From positions 1,302,001 to 1,366,000 of the forward strand of contig NZ_PKQK01000001.1 in assembly GCF_002968835.1 (NCBI RefSeq): a DNA stretch of 64,000 nt, given 5' to 3'. Position 1 is the first letter of the stretch. The number at the start of each line of letters is the position of its first letter. A program made the position numbers and the translations under genes. Source of the DNA: Paenibacillus sp. PCH8. GTDB taxonomy: Bacteria > Bacillota > Bacilli > Paenibacillales > Paenibacillaceae. This document shows positions 44,050 through 51,874 of the stretch, piece by piece. The notes beneath the pieces are model-generated. The model saw only the letters and a program-made list of their open reading frames with translations, was not told the DNA's origin and did no database searches.

Positions 44050-44502
44050 CTATCTTCTACCTAGTGTCTCCCAAATTCCATGGAGCCAGGAGTCGAATTC
44101 AGCATCTTTGTCGCCCTCGTAAGTATCATAGAGATCCAGACGTGTCTTTTGCAGTTTTTCCTTAAATTCCTCAAATGTGTGACCTTCAGGAAGGCTTTTT
44201 TTAATCCGCAGCAAAATTTTGTTAGTCCCTTTAAACAGCTCACCTTTGTTTTTGGCAGGCATTTGTACATCTTCATCCAACTGTTTCAGCTTGAGATATG
44301 CGGCTTCGCGCACTTGAAACACTTGATCATTTTTCAAAACATGCTGCAGCAACTTAATGGTAGGGGCTGTATTCCAGTTCCCCAATTCGTTCACCGCATT
44401 CAGTCTGTCTCTCCAGCTTGACGTCCGATTAGCCGCTCGTTTGAGCTCTTCAAAATTCTCCGGTAGTTCGTTAACTGCTCCAATATCATGGTTGTTCGTC
44501 AA
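44050..44502 (-). CDS. HEAT-repeat-like protein, unknown function
   Basis: The 150-residue cytosolic helical protein contains one HEAT-like hairpin pair (about 28-75; RLNAVNELGNWNTAPTIKLL, VREAAYLKLKQL) and a charged C-terminal part. Such proteins bind other proteins or DNA; no catalytic motif is visible. The start is TTG (MTNNHD), preceded on the minus strand by AAGGAG at eight bases. It is followed by its own terminator and lies 92 bases after the YndJ-like gene on the same strand. Confidence 0.75.
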   Translation of the reverse strand: MTNNHDIGAVNELPENFEELKRAANRTSSWRDRLNAVNELGNWNTAPTIKLLQHVLKNDQVFQVREAAYLKLKQLDEDVQMPAKNKGELFKGTNKILLRIKKSLPEGHTFEEFKEKLQKTRLDLYDTYEGDKDAEFDSWLHGIWETLGRR

Positions 44503-44593
44503 AATTCAATCTCCTTAATCATCGCCATCTCGGCAGAATGATGAATGTTATTTATGTGATCACTATTATAGCACGAACCTGAATAAACTACTC

Positions 44594-45556
44594 CTATGAA
44601 GCCGACTCCTTAATGAAGCCTACCATATACACCCAACCAATCAGTCCACATAAAACAAAACCAAACGCATACAGAGATCCGTAAATGGGGATAAAATCGA
44701 GTATGGTTAAGGAGTACATATTTTTCAGTAACGGATAGAAGATGGAAATGACAACCACCGTGTAGAAAGCTAGGCAAGAAAGGCCTAAAAAGATGTTTGC
44801 CTTAATATCCAAAGCGTTTTTTCTCAAGTAAGTAAGGAGATAAGCGGTGTAAACCACAATATTACAGGCGAACAAAGTGACACCGATGTATTCAATTGGC
44901 TTGGAGAAAATCATACCAATCGCAATCAAAATGGGTCCGATGATATCGATAGCAACGACCCAGGGATACCAGTTTTTCTTCGTCATGATGCGTCCCAGTG
45001 CACCAATAAAAATCGGAACGATAGCAGATGAGAAATGAAAGTGGAGCGAGCTTAACGCGTGCGTTGCAGGATTAGCTTGGAAGAGGTTCAATTGATATTG
45101 ATATAAGCTAAACCAAATGCCTCCGATAAAAAAATAAACGAGCCCCGCGCCAATCGCTATTTCCGCTGCTTTTCCTTTAGAGATCATAATCGTGGTCATG
45201 CCATAGATGCCAAGTAGCAGTGTGAACAGTAGCCACCCAAGGGACAGAATCCCTGGTATTATCGTGCTTTCTAACCCCCACATCTTACTACTCATTACGG
45301 AGGCCAGGATCAGAAGCGCAGCGGGAAATTGAAGCCATCTGATAGCGGCATAAATCATTCGTTGATGTTTATTCTTTTCGTCATGGTTCAAAAGTAAAAT
45401 CACAAGAGGTACAATGACGAAAGCTGCAAAAAGTAGAAATTTTTCAACAAGTTCGAATTGAAAGTAATCCAGATAAAATATCAGAATGGTTATGATTCCA
45501 CCGGGAAACACGGGTACTAATAATGATTTCATGAGTTGCTTCAAGGAACTATTCAT
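44594..45556 (-). CDS. YndJ-like membrane protein
   Basis: The 320-residue integral membrane protein has about ten hydrophobic helices. The segment THALSSLHFHFSSAIVPIFIG is the histidine-rich helix typical of YndJ-family proteins, which has no known function. GAAAGGAAACCC precedes the ATG on the minus strand. A lectin gene lies upstream on the same strand but ends in its own terminator, so they are probably separate units. Confidence 0.65.
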   Translation of the reverse strand: MNSSLKQLMKSLLVPVFPGGIITILIFYLDYFQFELVEKFLLFAAFVIVPLVILLLNHDEKNKHQRMIYAAIRWLQFPAALLILASVMSSKMWGLESTIIPGILSLGWLLFTLLLGIYGMTTIMISKGKAAEIAIGAGLVYFFIGGIWFSLYQYQLNLFQANPATHALSSLHFHFSSAIVPIFIGALGRIMTKKNWYPWVVAIDIIGPILIAIGMIFSKPIEYIGVTLFACNIVVYTAYLLTYLRKNALDIKANIFLGLSCLAFYTVVVISIFYPLLKNMYSLTILDFIPIYGSLYAFGFVLCGLIGWVYMVGFIKESAS

Positions 45557-45730
45557 GGGTTTCCTTTCTAACTACGTTTATCGTAAGATCTGCCTGTATT
45601 CACTTATGTAGCATTTCTTTAGTGTAGAACGGCAATTCTCCTTTTAGTAGATTAACACATTTATCTGTAGATATATGAAAATAAGCTTAACTCATCGGGC
45701 GTTATTAAACGATCAACTTCCTCAGAGAAC

Positions 45731-45760
45731 AAAAAAAGAGCCGCAAATTATGCGGCTCTT
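45731..45760 (-). terminator. Terminator of the lectin gene
   Basis: AAGAGCCGCA and TGCGGCTCTT around AATTA; read on the minus strand it ends in seven T residues. Confidence 0.85.
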
Positions 45761-45798
45761 CATCATTATATTTCTTTCCATTCCAGTTCTTTTCCCTT

Positions 45799-46425
45799 TT
45801 AGCGCCCGCCTGTATTGGAAGCCCAGACAGGAATCCAGCTGTTCGGATAATTGTTATTGGTCAGCGTTGTGTTATAGAGAACTAAATTGCCATCACTTTG
45901 CATGACCAGTGTATCACCTGTTGTGTTAGCCGGTAAGCTGCTCCCGTGATGACCTGGAATCCATGAGGTGGTATTGGGAGACCAAGCAGCTACCTGTACA
46001 GAAGTATCAATCATCAAAACTTTATCCCATCCCCAACCTGTATAAAATTCGAATTTACCTGTTGCGGGGTTGAATCCAAAACGATTAGCATATTGGTATA
46101 CATCTTGATATTTCATGCCGTATTTATAGATGACAGGTTTCCCGTACTGTGATTCAAAATTGAACGAAAGAGCCCCACTGTTACTTGTCCCACTACTCCA
46201 AAGAGAAGAACCATTCTGATAGATAACGAAGTTCCCGTCATTCTGCCAAATGGCTGAGAACCTGCCATCTTGGGAGGTGAGATAGTCACCCTTCGCCATG
46301 CTTTGGCCGATCGTGAGCTTATCTCCAAGATAGCCGGCAGAAGCCGTTGCTGGTACAGCAAATGCGAGAATCAACAAGCAAGCCATAAGAATTCGAATCG
46401 TTTTTGGGAAAAGTCGTTTGTTCAT
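45799..46425 (-). CDS. Secreted bulb-type mannose-binding lectin domain protein
   Basis: Counting from ATG 46425 there are 208 residues with a signal peptide (about 1-30, ending TASAG). Two B-lectin-like segments follow: IWQNDGNFVIYQNG and VMQSDGNLVLYNTT. The plant-lectin site is QxDxNxVxY; the first copy has Asn for the first Asp-like position (QNDGNFVIY matches Q-x-D-x-N-x-V-x-Y) and the second, QSDGNLVLY, also matches. Both should thus be able to bind mannose. Bacterial relatives include lectin-like bacteriocins and surface adhesins. The frame is open to a GTG at 46497 behind a perfect AAAGGAGGTGA, but AGGAGCG is right for MNKRLFPKT. Confidence 0.78.
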   Translation of the reverse strand: MNKRLFPKTIRILMACLLILAFAVPATASAGYLGDKLTIGQSMAKGDYLTSQDGRFSAIWQNDGNFVIYQNGSSLWSSGTSNSGALSFNFESQYGKPVIYKYGMKYQDVYQYANRFGFNPATGKFEFYTGWGWDKVLMIDTSVQVAAWSPNTTSWIPGHHGSSLPANTTGDTLVMQSDGNLVLYNTTLTNNNYPNSWIPVWASNTGGR

Positions 46426-46836
46426 TGGACACGCTCCTATGTTTTTATATTGGTAGGAAAGACAGGAACCAAGATCTAAAATGCTCCCGACGGTCACCTC
46501 CTTTAATAGAAAGTTGGAAATTCTTGATACGGATTATGTAATGGGATGTGTGCTTTAGGAGAGGGAAGCTACGTGTAGGATATGCTTGTTCTCTAGTAGA
46601 GAAGTCGCGTCATCAGGTGAGTTTACATACTTTTTTTTCCATTATAGCAACCGGAAAATATAAAAGCCATATTTTTCTATATGAAATTCTGAAATGATCA
46701 ATCTCGTCTCTTGTACTAGAAAAAGCCGATCAGTCTCTCAACTTTTTACATCTATTTTATATATTTTACGATCTTTATGAATTGAACTATGGTAAAATAT
46801 CTCAGGATCTAAAATTGGAGAGGGGTTTTGTATTTC
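46426..46836. other. Divergent intergenic region
   Basis: This 400-base AT-rich gap lies between the lectin and the 5'-nucleotidase genes. On the minus strand AAAGGAGGTGACC (around 46495-46507) is a full anti-16S match followed by an open frame that runs into the lectin gene; it might start a short leader or an extended form. TTTACA-N5-TTTATA (about 46744-46760) resembles a reversed WalR box with one mismatch. No other gene was seen. Confidence 0.35.
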
Positions 46837-48960
46837 ATGTCTTGGAAAAAAGTTTTGGGCAAAAGCACGATACGTATTGCTACTACTGCACTATTACTCA
46901 CGCAACTATTTGGCGCAGCAGGTTCTGTCTCTGCGGCAGGTAACGATGTAGAAGTACATTTGATCGGGATCAATGATTTTCATGGTCAGCTGGATACAAC
47001 ATCAATGGTCGGTGATAAAAAGGCAGGATCTGCTCCGATTCTAGCAACCTATCTCAAAGAAACTCAAGCCAAATATGAGCACTCCCTACTCTTTCATAAT
47101 GGAGACTCGGTTGGCGCATCTGCTCCAGCCTCGTCTCTTGATCGCGACGAGCCTACCATGGAATGGATGAATATGATGGGATTTGATGTAGGCTCCTTGG
47201 GAAATCATGAGTTCGACCAAGGTGTCGCTGCTTTGAAGGCACAGATCTTTGGTGGCCTGGATCCAAAAGAAGGTAAGGTAACCCATGCGGGTGCAAAATT
47301 TGATTATGTTAATGCAAATGTCATTGAAACCGCTACTGGCAAAACATTGATTCAGCCCTATGTGATTAAAGAAGTAGGCGGAGTCAAAATCGGATTCATC
47401 GGATTAGTGACGAAGTCTACACCTGCCAAAGTATCCCCAGCGGGTACCGCTGGTGTGCGTTTTTTAAGCGCAGAAGAAGAAGTGGAAGCCGTTAATAAAT
47501 ATGCCAAAGAGTTGCAAGATAAAGGTGTAGAAACGATCATCGTGTTGGCGCATGATCCAGCAACGACCAAGGAAGGCGTAACTACTGGAGAAGCGGCTGA
47601 TTTGGCCAAAGCTTTACCAGCAGATTCCCCTGTTGACGTTATCGTTGCAGGTGACAATCACGCTCTAGCTAACGGTGAAGTCAATGGAAAGTTGATTGTT
47701 CAAGCGTATTCCTATGGTACAGCATTTGAAGATATCAAGTTGATGATTGATCCTGCTACAGGGGATGTAACTGAAAAATCAGCTACGGTTACAACGACTT
47801 TTCAAGAGGGTGTGAAAGAAGACCCTGAAACGGTGGCTATTATTAAAAAATCATTGGACAAGCATCCTGAGTTAACGAAGCCAGTAGGTACAACAGATGG
47901 TTCTGTCACTCGTACAGATGCTTACAATAACGAAGCTTCTCTAGGAAACCTCATTGCAGATGCCATGCGTCAAGCAGACTTTGGTGATAAAGCAAGCGAT
48001 GCTGACTTTGCTTTTATGAATCCAGGTGGTATTCGTGCGGATCTGCCCAAAGGTGATGTGACCTTCGCTGATCTTGCTAAAATCCAACCGTTCGGCAATA
48101 CGTTAGTGAAACTGGAGCTGACTGGCGAACAGATTAAAACGTTATTGCAGCAACAATGGGGTACCAATGCTGACGGTACACCCAACACCAAAACACTGCA
48201 AATCTCTGGTTTAAAGTATAGTGCCGATTTCAATAAGCCAGTTGCAGAACGTATTACTAGTTTGAGTCTGGAAGATGGTACACCGATCGATGCTAAAAAA
48301 ACATATACATCAGTAGTTAACAACTTCATGGCAGCAGGTGGAGACAGCTATAAAGTGCTGCTGGATGCTAAATCATCCTTGGCAGGTCCTATTGATCTGG
48401 ATGTATTCTATCAGTACATTGTAGATACGTATAAAGGCGGTAGCATCGAGGCTAAAAATGAAGGACGTATCACGAACCTGGCTGTATCTACCGAGCCAAC
48501 AGAAACACCTGTAACGACAGAAGTCATTTCTCGTGCTGAATTTGTAAGTGCTCTGGTCGATATGTTGAAACTAAACGAAGTTGCTACAGCACCTGCGTTC
48601 AAAGATGTTGCTGCTAATGCTGCATATGCAGATGCGATTGCTGAAGCAACGCATGCTGGACTCATTCAAGGTTATGGTGGCAACTTCTACCCAGAACGTG
48701 ATATTACTCGGGAAGAGGCATCGACGATTTTGGCAAAATTGGTGAACAGCCCGGCATCCGAAGCGAATGCGGCAACGATTATTGCTACATTCGAAGATGG
48801 TAAATCCGTGTCTACCTATGCAATTAAACCTATGGCCAAACTGATTGACAAAGGTATTCTGGGTGGAACAGATAAAAAATCGCTTCAACCTAAACAAGGT
48901 CTCACTACTAATGATGCCAAAGCTCTAATTGAAAAAGCTGTTGCAGCCAAAGCTTCGTAA
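46837..48960 (+). CDS. S-layer-anchored 5'-nucleotidase / metallophosphatase
   Basis: The exported 707-residue protein has a signal peptide (about 1-32, SVSAAG), a calcineurin-like metallophosphatase domain (about 36-270; INDFHGQ, FHNGDSVGAS, LGNHEFDQG, APDDNH-type GDNHA) and a 5'-nucleotidase C-terminal domain (about 345-520; GGIRADLP, NFMAAGGDSY). The last 170 residues hold two to three SLH-like repeats (ISRAEFVSAL, ITREEASTIL, LTTNDAKALI), the last degenerate. It should release phosphate from extracellular nucleotides while bound to the wall. TTG 46828 is in frame but too near GGAGAGGGG; ATG 46837 is better. Confidence 0.88.
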   Translation: MSWKKVLGKSTIRIATTALLLTQLFGAAGSVSAAGNDVEVHLIGINDFHGQLDTTSMVGDKKAGSAPILATYLKETQAKYEHSLLFHNGDSVGASAPASSLDRDEPTMEWMNMMGFDVGSLGNHEFDQGVAALKAQIFGGLDPKEGKVTHAGAKFDYVNANVIETATGKTLIQPYVIKEVGGVKIGFIGLVTKSTPAKVSPAGTAGVRFLSAEEEVEAVNKYAKELQDKGVETIIVLAHDPATTKEGVTTGEAADLAKALPADSPVDVIVAGDNHALANGEVNGKLIVQAYSYGTAFEDIKLMIDPATGDVTEKSATVTTTFQEGVKEDPETVAIIKKSLDKHPELTKPVGTTDGSVTRTDAYNNEASLGNLIADAMRQADFGDKASDADFAFMNPGGIRADLPKGDVTFADLAKIQPFGNTLVKLELTGEQIKTLLQQQWGTNADGTPNTKTLQISGLKYSADFNKPVAERITSLSLEDGTPIDAKKTYTSVVNNFMAAGGDSYKVLLDAKSSLAGPIDLDVFYQYIVDTYKGGSIEAKNEGRITNLAVSTEPTETPVTTEVISRAEFVSALVDMLKLNEVATAPAFKDVAANAAYADAIAEATHAGLIQGYGGNFYPERDITREEASTILAKLVNSPASEANAATIIATFEDGKSVSTYAIKPMAKLIDKGILGGTDKKSLQPKQGLTTNDAKALIEKAVAAKAS

Positions 48961-48995
48961 TGTAGAACTTATCCAAATCTTATATTAAAATAGGA

Positions 48996-49041
48996 AAACA
49001 CATCCGATTGGGAGAATGATATCCCACTGTAGGATGTGTTT
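48996..49041 (+). terminator. Terminator of the 5'-nucleotidase gene
   Basis: AAACACATCC and GGATGTGTTT are followed by T residues. Confidence 0.8.
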
Positions 49042-49176
49042 TTTTTCATGCTTACATGCAGTCGATCTCTTCTATGCTATTGGGCAGGATATTGAATAAG
49101 GAAGCAGATACTTTTGATCATATTATGGGGTTGATCGACAAAATGATGTTTCTATGATAGGGTTGAGGCATCTCAT

Positions 49177-49206
49177 AGGCATTCTACTCTTCGGAGTAGA
49201 GTGCCT
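49177..49206 (+). other. Long hairpin with UUCG tetraloop upstream of ctc
   Basis: AGGCATTCTACTC, TTCG, GAGTAGAGTGCCT: a 13-bp stem with one G-T wobble closed by the very stable cUUCGg tetraloop. It is followed by TCATG, not a T run, so it is not a normal terminator. It could be a leader structure or RNA processing or stability element. Confidence 0.6.
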
Positions 49207-49279
49207 TCATGTATATCATGGGAGCTTACATTAAATGTATTTAAAAATCAATTGGATAGGTTATGGAGGTGGTGATGCT

Positions 49280-49366
49280 ATGTTTCTCTCTTTAGCCCCA
49301 ACAGGGGATGGTTGGATGAGTATAAAAAATGTGAAAATATCATTTAATAAAGAGGAGCGAACATAG
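49280..49366 (+). CDS. Possible 28-residue small ORF just upstream of ctc
   Basis: ATG 49280 to TAG 49364-49366 encodes 28 residues (starting MFLSLAPTGDGW and ending KEERT). GGAGGTGG lies about eight bases before the ATG, stronger than most in the window, and the stop is one base before the next start codon at 49368. Part of its end, AGAGGAGCGA, doubles as the ribosome binding site for the downstream gene. It may be a leader peptide coupling translation, or chance. Confidence 0.4.
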   Translation: MFLSLAPTGDGWMSIKNVKISFNKEERT

Positions 49367-49367
49367 C

Positions 49368-49913
49368 ATGACTACTAGTTTTCAAGCGGAGACCCGCATT
49401 CCATTAAATTCATCCCGACTGAGGGATCTACGTAAATCCGGGCGGTTGCCAGGCGTTGTTTTTGGCAGAAATACCGAGAATGAGATGATTCATATTCCAA
49501 CAATAGAATTTCAAAAATGGTTGAAGCAAGGAGCGTCTGGTTTTATTGAATTGCAGTTTGAAGACAAAGACTCATTGACCGTATTGTTGGAAGACCTCCA
49601 GCGTGATTCGGTTACACGAGATTTGCTTCATGTGGATTTTCAACAGGTGCAAACGAATGAGATCATGCGCACTAAAATTCCTGTTAAGTTCAACGGCACA
49701 CCGATCGGCACAAAACAGGGCGGAGTTGTGCAAGTTCAATTAGCTTCTATTGAAGTGGAGGCATTACCGAGACACTTGCCAACATCGATTGAATTTGACA
49801 TTAGTACGATGGAACTTGGAGAAACGCTACATGTAAGTGATGCAACATTTGCAACAGATGTAACGGTGATCTCTGAGGGGAATGAGTCTCTTCTCGCTGT
49901 AGTTAAACCTTAA
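49368..49913 (+). CDS. rplY: 50S ribosomal protein L25 / general stress protein Ctc
   Basis: The 181-residue protein has the L25/TL5/Ctc layout: an N-terminal 5S rRNA-binding domain (about 4-92; SRLRDLRKSGRLPGVVFG, then DLLHVDFQ) and a C-terminal beta domain (about 97-181; KIPVKFNGTPIGTKQGG, ISTMELGETLHV). In Bacillus Ctc is induced by stress and heat. No clear SigB promoter was found here. It is unlike the purine-region copy next to spoVC in many Bacillales, so this may be a second L25 gene of the genome. AGAGGAGCG precedes the ATG. Confidence 0.9.
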   Translation: MTTSFQAETRIPLNSSRLRDLRKSGRLPGVVFGRNTENEMIHIPTIEFQKWLKQGASGFIELQFEDKDSLTVLLEDLQRDSVTRDLLHVDFQQVQTNEIMRTKIPVKFNGTPIGTKQGGVVQVQLASIEVEALPRHLPTSIEFDISTMELGETLHVSDATFATDVTVISEGNESLLAVVKP

Positions 49914-49953
49914 CTCTTCCAAATATGATCTGGGTCCAAAGCTGAATAAGTCA

Positions 49954-49991
49954 AAATTAGCTGTACGGGTGATCACCCGTACAGCTAATTT
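49954..49991 (+). terminator. Terminator of the L25 gene
   Basis: AAATTAGCTGTACGGGTG and its complement form a perfect palindrome of about 17 bp per arm around ATC or less, ending in TTTGTG. Confidence 0.8.
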
Positions 49992-50212
49992 GTGTTGCTC
50001 ACGTTATGTTGGCCTGCTCACATCTGCACAAGTCAGGTAGTCTGGAGTTCACCCCACGGTTGTCTTTTGCCCGCGCACAGGCGCAATTACCCTGATATTT
50101 CGCTACCCTTTCAAAGTTCATTCGCTAAATTCAGGTGTAAAGTAGGTAGACTCAGGACAAGTGATCACTATAATGGAAATAAGATACATTTACAGAAGGT
50201 GAGCGAAAAGAA

Positions 50213-50830
50213 ATGGACAAATTAAAGAACAGTGGATTCTATAAACTGAAGTTCTTCATAACTCCTGAAGAGTTGAAAGGTCTTTTACAGCTTTTCGAGC
50301 AGAGACAGGTGCAATTCCATCATACCAATGCTGCCCGGACAGAGCATGATTATAATCAGGTGTATGAGGCGTATCAGACGTTTTATCAGTATTATGTGAC
50401 AGGTGAAAAGAGAAACGATGTTCATCCCTTTTTTGTATACTCCATTTCTGTTGCGTTCGATCATGAAAGTTCAGGTTTTTTTGTGAGAAATGAAGGTGTT
50501 TCTTTTCCGTATCACGGACAATGGGCAGAGGATGAACTGCCATGTATCTTGCTTTCATTTCCGAAAGGCTTTCAAGTTAATTTGGAAGATGAAAAAGAGA
50601 AGTATTATATCTATGAAGATATCCGGGATCATAAGCCGCTAACCTATGCGCTTTTCGATGAAATAAGAGACGCTATCAAAAAAATGACCAAGCCGCTTCG
50701 CTTCTCAGCACATGATGCAGATGCAATGAAGGAACAGAAGTCAACGGTGCGTATTAGCCATGATGCAATGCAGGACTTGAGCCAATCATGGATTTTCAAT
50801 AAATATGGACTTGTGATTCATGGCAAATAG
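50213..50830 (+). CDS. Unknown cytosolic protein
   Basis: The family was not recognised. The 205-residue product is acidic and soluble, without signal peptide or membrane helix. Aromatic residues are frequent (YQTFYQYYVTGE, HPFFVYSISVAFDH), and the middle alternates strands and turns. AGAAGGTGAG precedes the ATG. The next gene follows after 12 bases, so both are probably cotranscribed. Proximity to a DUF4303 relic hints at a cluster of small accessory proteins such as immunity or toxin-related genes, but nothing in the sequence proves this. Confidence 0.7.
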   Translation: MDKLKNSGFYKLKFFITPEELKGLLQLFEQRQVQFHHTNAARTEHDYNQVYEAYQTFYQYYVTGEKRNDVHPFFVYSISVAFDHESSGFFVRNEGVSFPYHGQWAEDELPCILLSFPKGFQVNLEDEKEKYYIYEDIRDHKPLTYALFDEIRDAIKKMTKPLRFSAHDADAMKEQKSTVRISHDAMQDLSQSWIFNKYGLVIHGK

Positions 50831-50842
50831 GAGGGGGCCGAA

Positions 50843-51109
50843 ATGATGTTCGCCCTAAAGATGATCTCTACCTGGGTACTGCTCGGTGTCTCATGTTCAG
50901 TAGTATGGTGGAGCTTCAGAACTGAAAAGCTGATAACCATCTCATGGTTGGCATTTCTGCTACCGGCTGTTTTCCAGCTCGCTACCGCTTTCCGGATCGG
51001 TCCAGGCAAAGCGAAGTCACTCATTGTGTTCGGCTGCATCAATCTGGTGTTCGCTGCCCTGGTGGGTGCGGGTGTCTGGTATCTAATCCAGATAGCCAAT
51101 TCATATTGA
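50843..51109 (+). CDS. Small membrane protein, unknown function
   Basis: The 88-residue protein consists of three hydrophobic helices (about 4-23, 31-52 and 60-84) joined by short basic loops. There is no recognisable family motif. GGAGGGGGC lies five to eight bases before two adjacent ATG codons; 50843 and 50846 are equally good starts. It seems coupled to the gene before it and stands next to the decayed DUF4303 gene. Confidence 0.65.
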   Translation: MMFALKMISTWVLLGVSCSVVWWSFRTEKLITISWLAFLLPAVFQLATAFRIGPGKAKSLIVFGCINLVFAALVGAGVWYLIQIANSY

Positions 51110-51117
51110 AGTGGTCG

Positions 51118-51496
51118 ATGATCGACGAATGGAAAGGAGAACTCTAATCAGAGATCGCCGCTGCTGCCAGAACGTCCTTTTGCACTCTTTTTGAAAATGG
51201 TGAACGGTACTATTATTGTGCGCTATATACTACTGCCGAGGGACATGCCCCGAGCATCTCTGCCTGGTCATGGGCGTTGGAGTCTGCTAGGCAAGCAGAA
51301 GAAAGTGATACGCCGGTAGCTGGCGATGAAAATGCTCGATGATGAAGGCATATTTGCCTTAAATCAGCTGCGAGAGTCCGTATGTGTCCTAGTTGAGCTC
51401 ATGCCGCCAGATCCGATCAACACGGAGATTGCCTTACGTCTGAATCGGGCGGAATCTTCGGCTATGCAAGTATGGTTGGCGGAAGCATTGGAGTAG
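51118..51496 (+). pseudogene. Decayed DUF4303-like gene
   Basis: ATG 51118 opens MIDEWKGEL, hits TAA at 51145-51147, and continues in frame SEIAAAARTSFCTLFENGERYYYCALYTTAEGH to TGA near 51337. The opening matches the DUF4303 pattern (M-x-W, AxxSF, GExxYxxALYT). A second frame, +1 relative to the first, runs from about 51326 (MKMLDDEG, then LNQLRESVCVL) to TAG 51494-51496 and looks like the missing C-terminal part. One stop and one frameshift therefore break the gene. DUF4303 proteins are often found among immunity or toxin-associated genes. Confidence 0.5.
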
Positions 51497-51874
51497 AAGC
51501 AACTGCATTTGGGGACGTTGATTCATTGCATCATCTCCCCTCCCCTTCGTACGACTACGGATTCCAGAATATTTACGAGAAGTAGAGATTGTAATTCTAT
51601 GCGTATAAACTTCATATAACAACGTTAAATAGTTTATCTATTTCATTGGTTGAAATGGGTAGTCCTCATCTGAGAACTAATGCAAGCTGTTGCGTCAGCA
51701 TAGTCTGGAAATTGTTGAGAATTTGTATAGGTCCGTATATTAAAATGTTCGAACACGCGATATATAGTTGACTCATTTTGTCACTTTCTGTTTTAAGTTG
51801 TTGAATAACAGCCAGGAAAGGGCAAAAAGTTGCAAGCTTTAACAGAAATTATAGAAGTGGAGGAGAGTTGTACA
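51497..51874. promoter_or_regulatory. Upstream region of the adhesin-sortase operon
   Basis: The 380-base gap contains TTGAGA, 17 bases and TATTAA near 51714-51743, a plausible promoter about 130 bases before the adhesin start. No other gene or known regulatory motif was found. Confidence 0.4.

Noticed and set aside
45675..45905. 76-codon plus-strand frame over the lectin gene end
   Set aside because: It covers the lectin terminator and 3' end, lacks a ribosome site and has no domain.
49042..49367. SigB promoter for ctc
   Set aside because: No GTTTAA-N13-15-GGGTAT pair was found in the upstream region.
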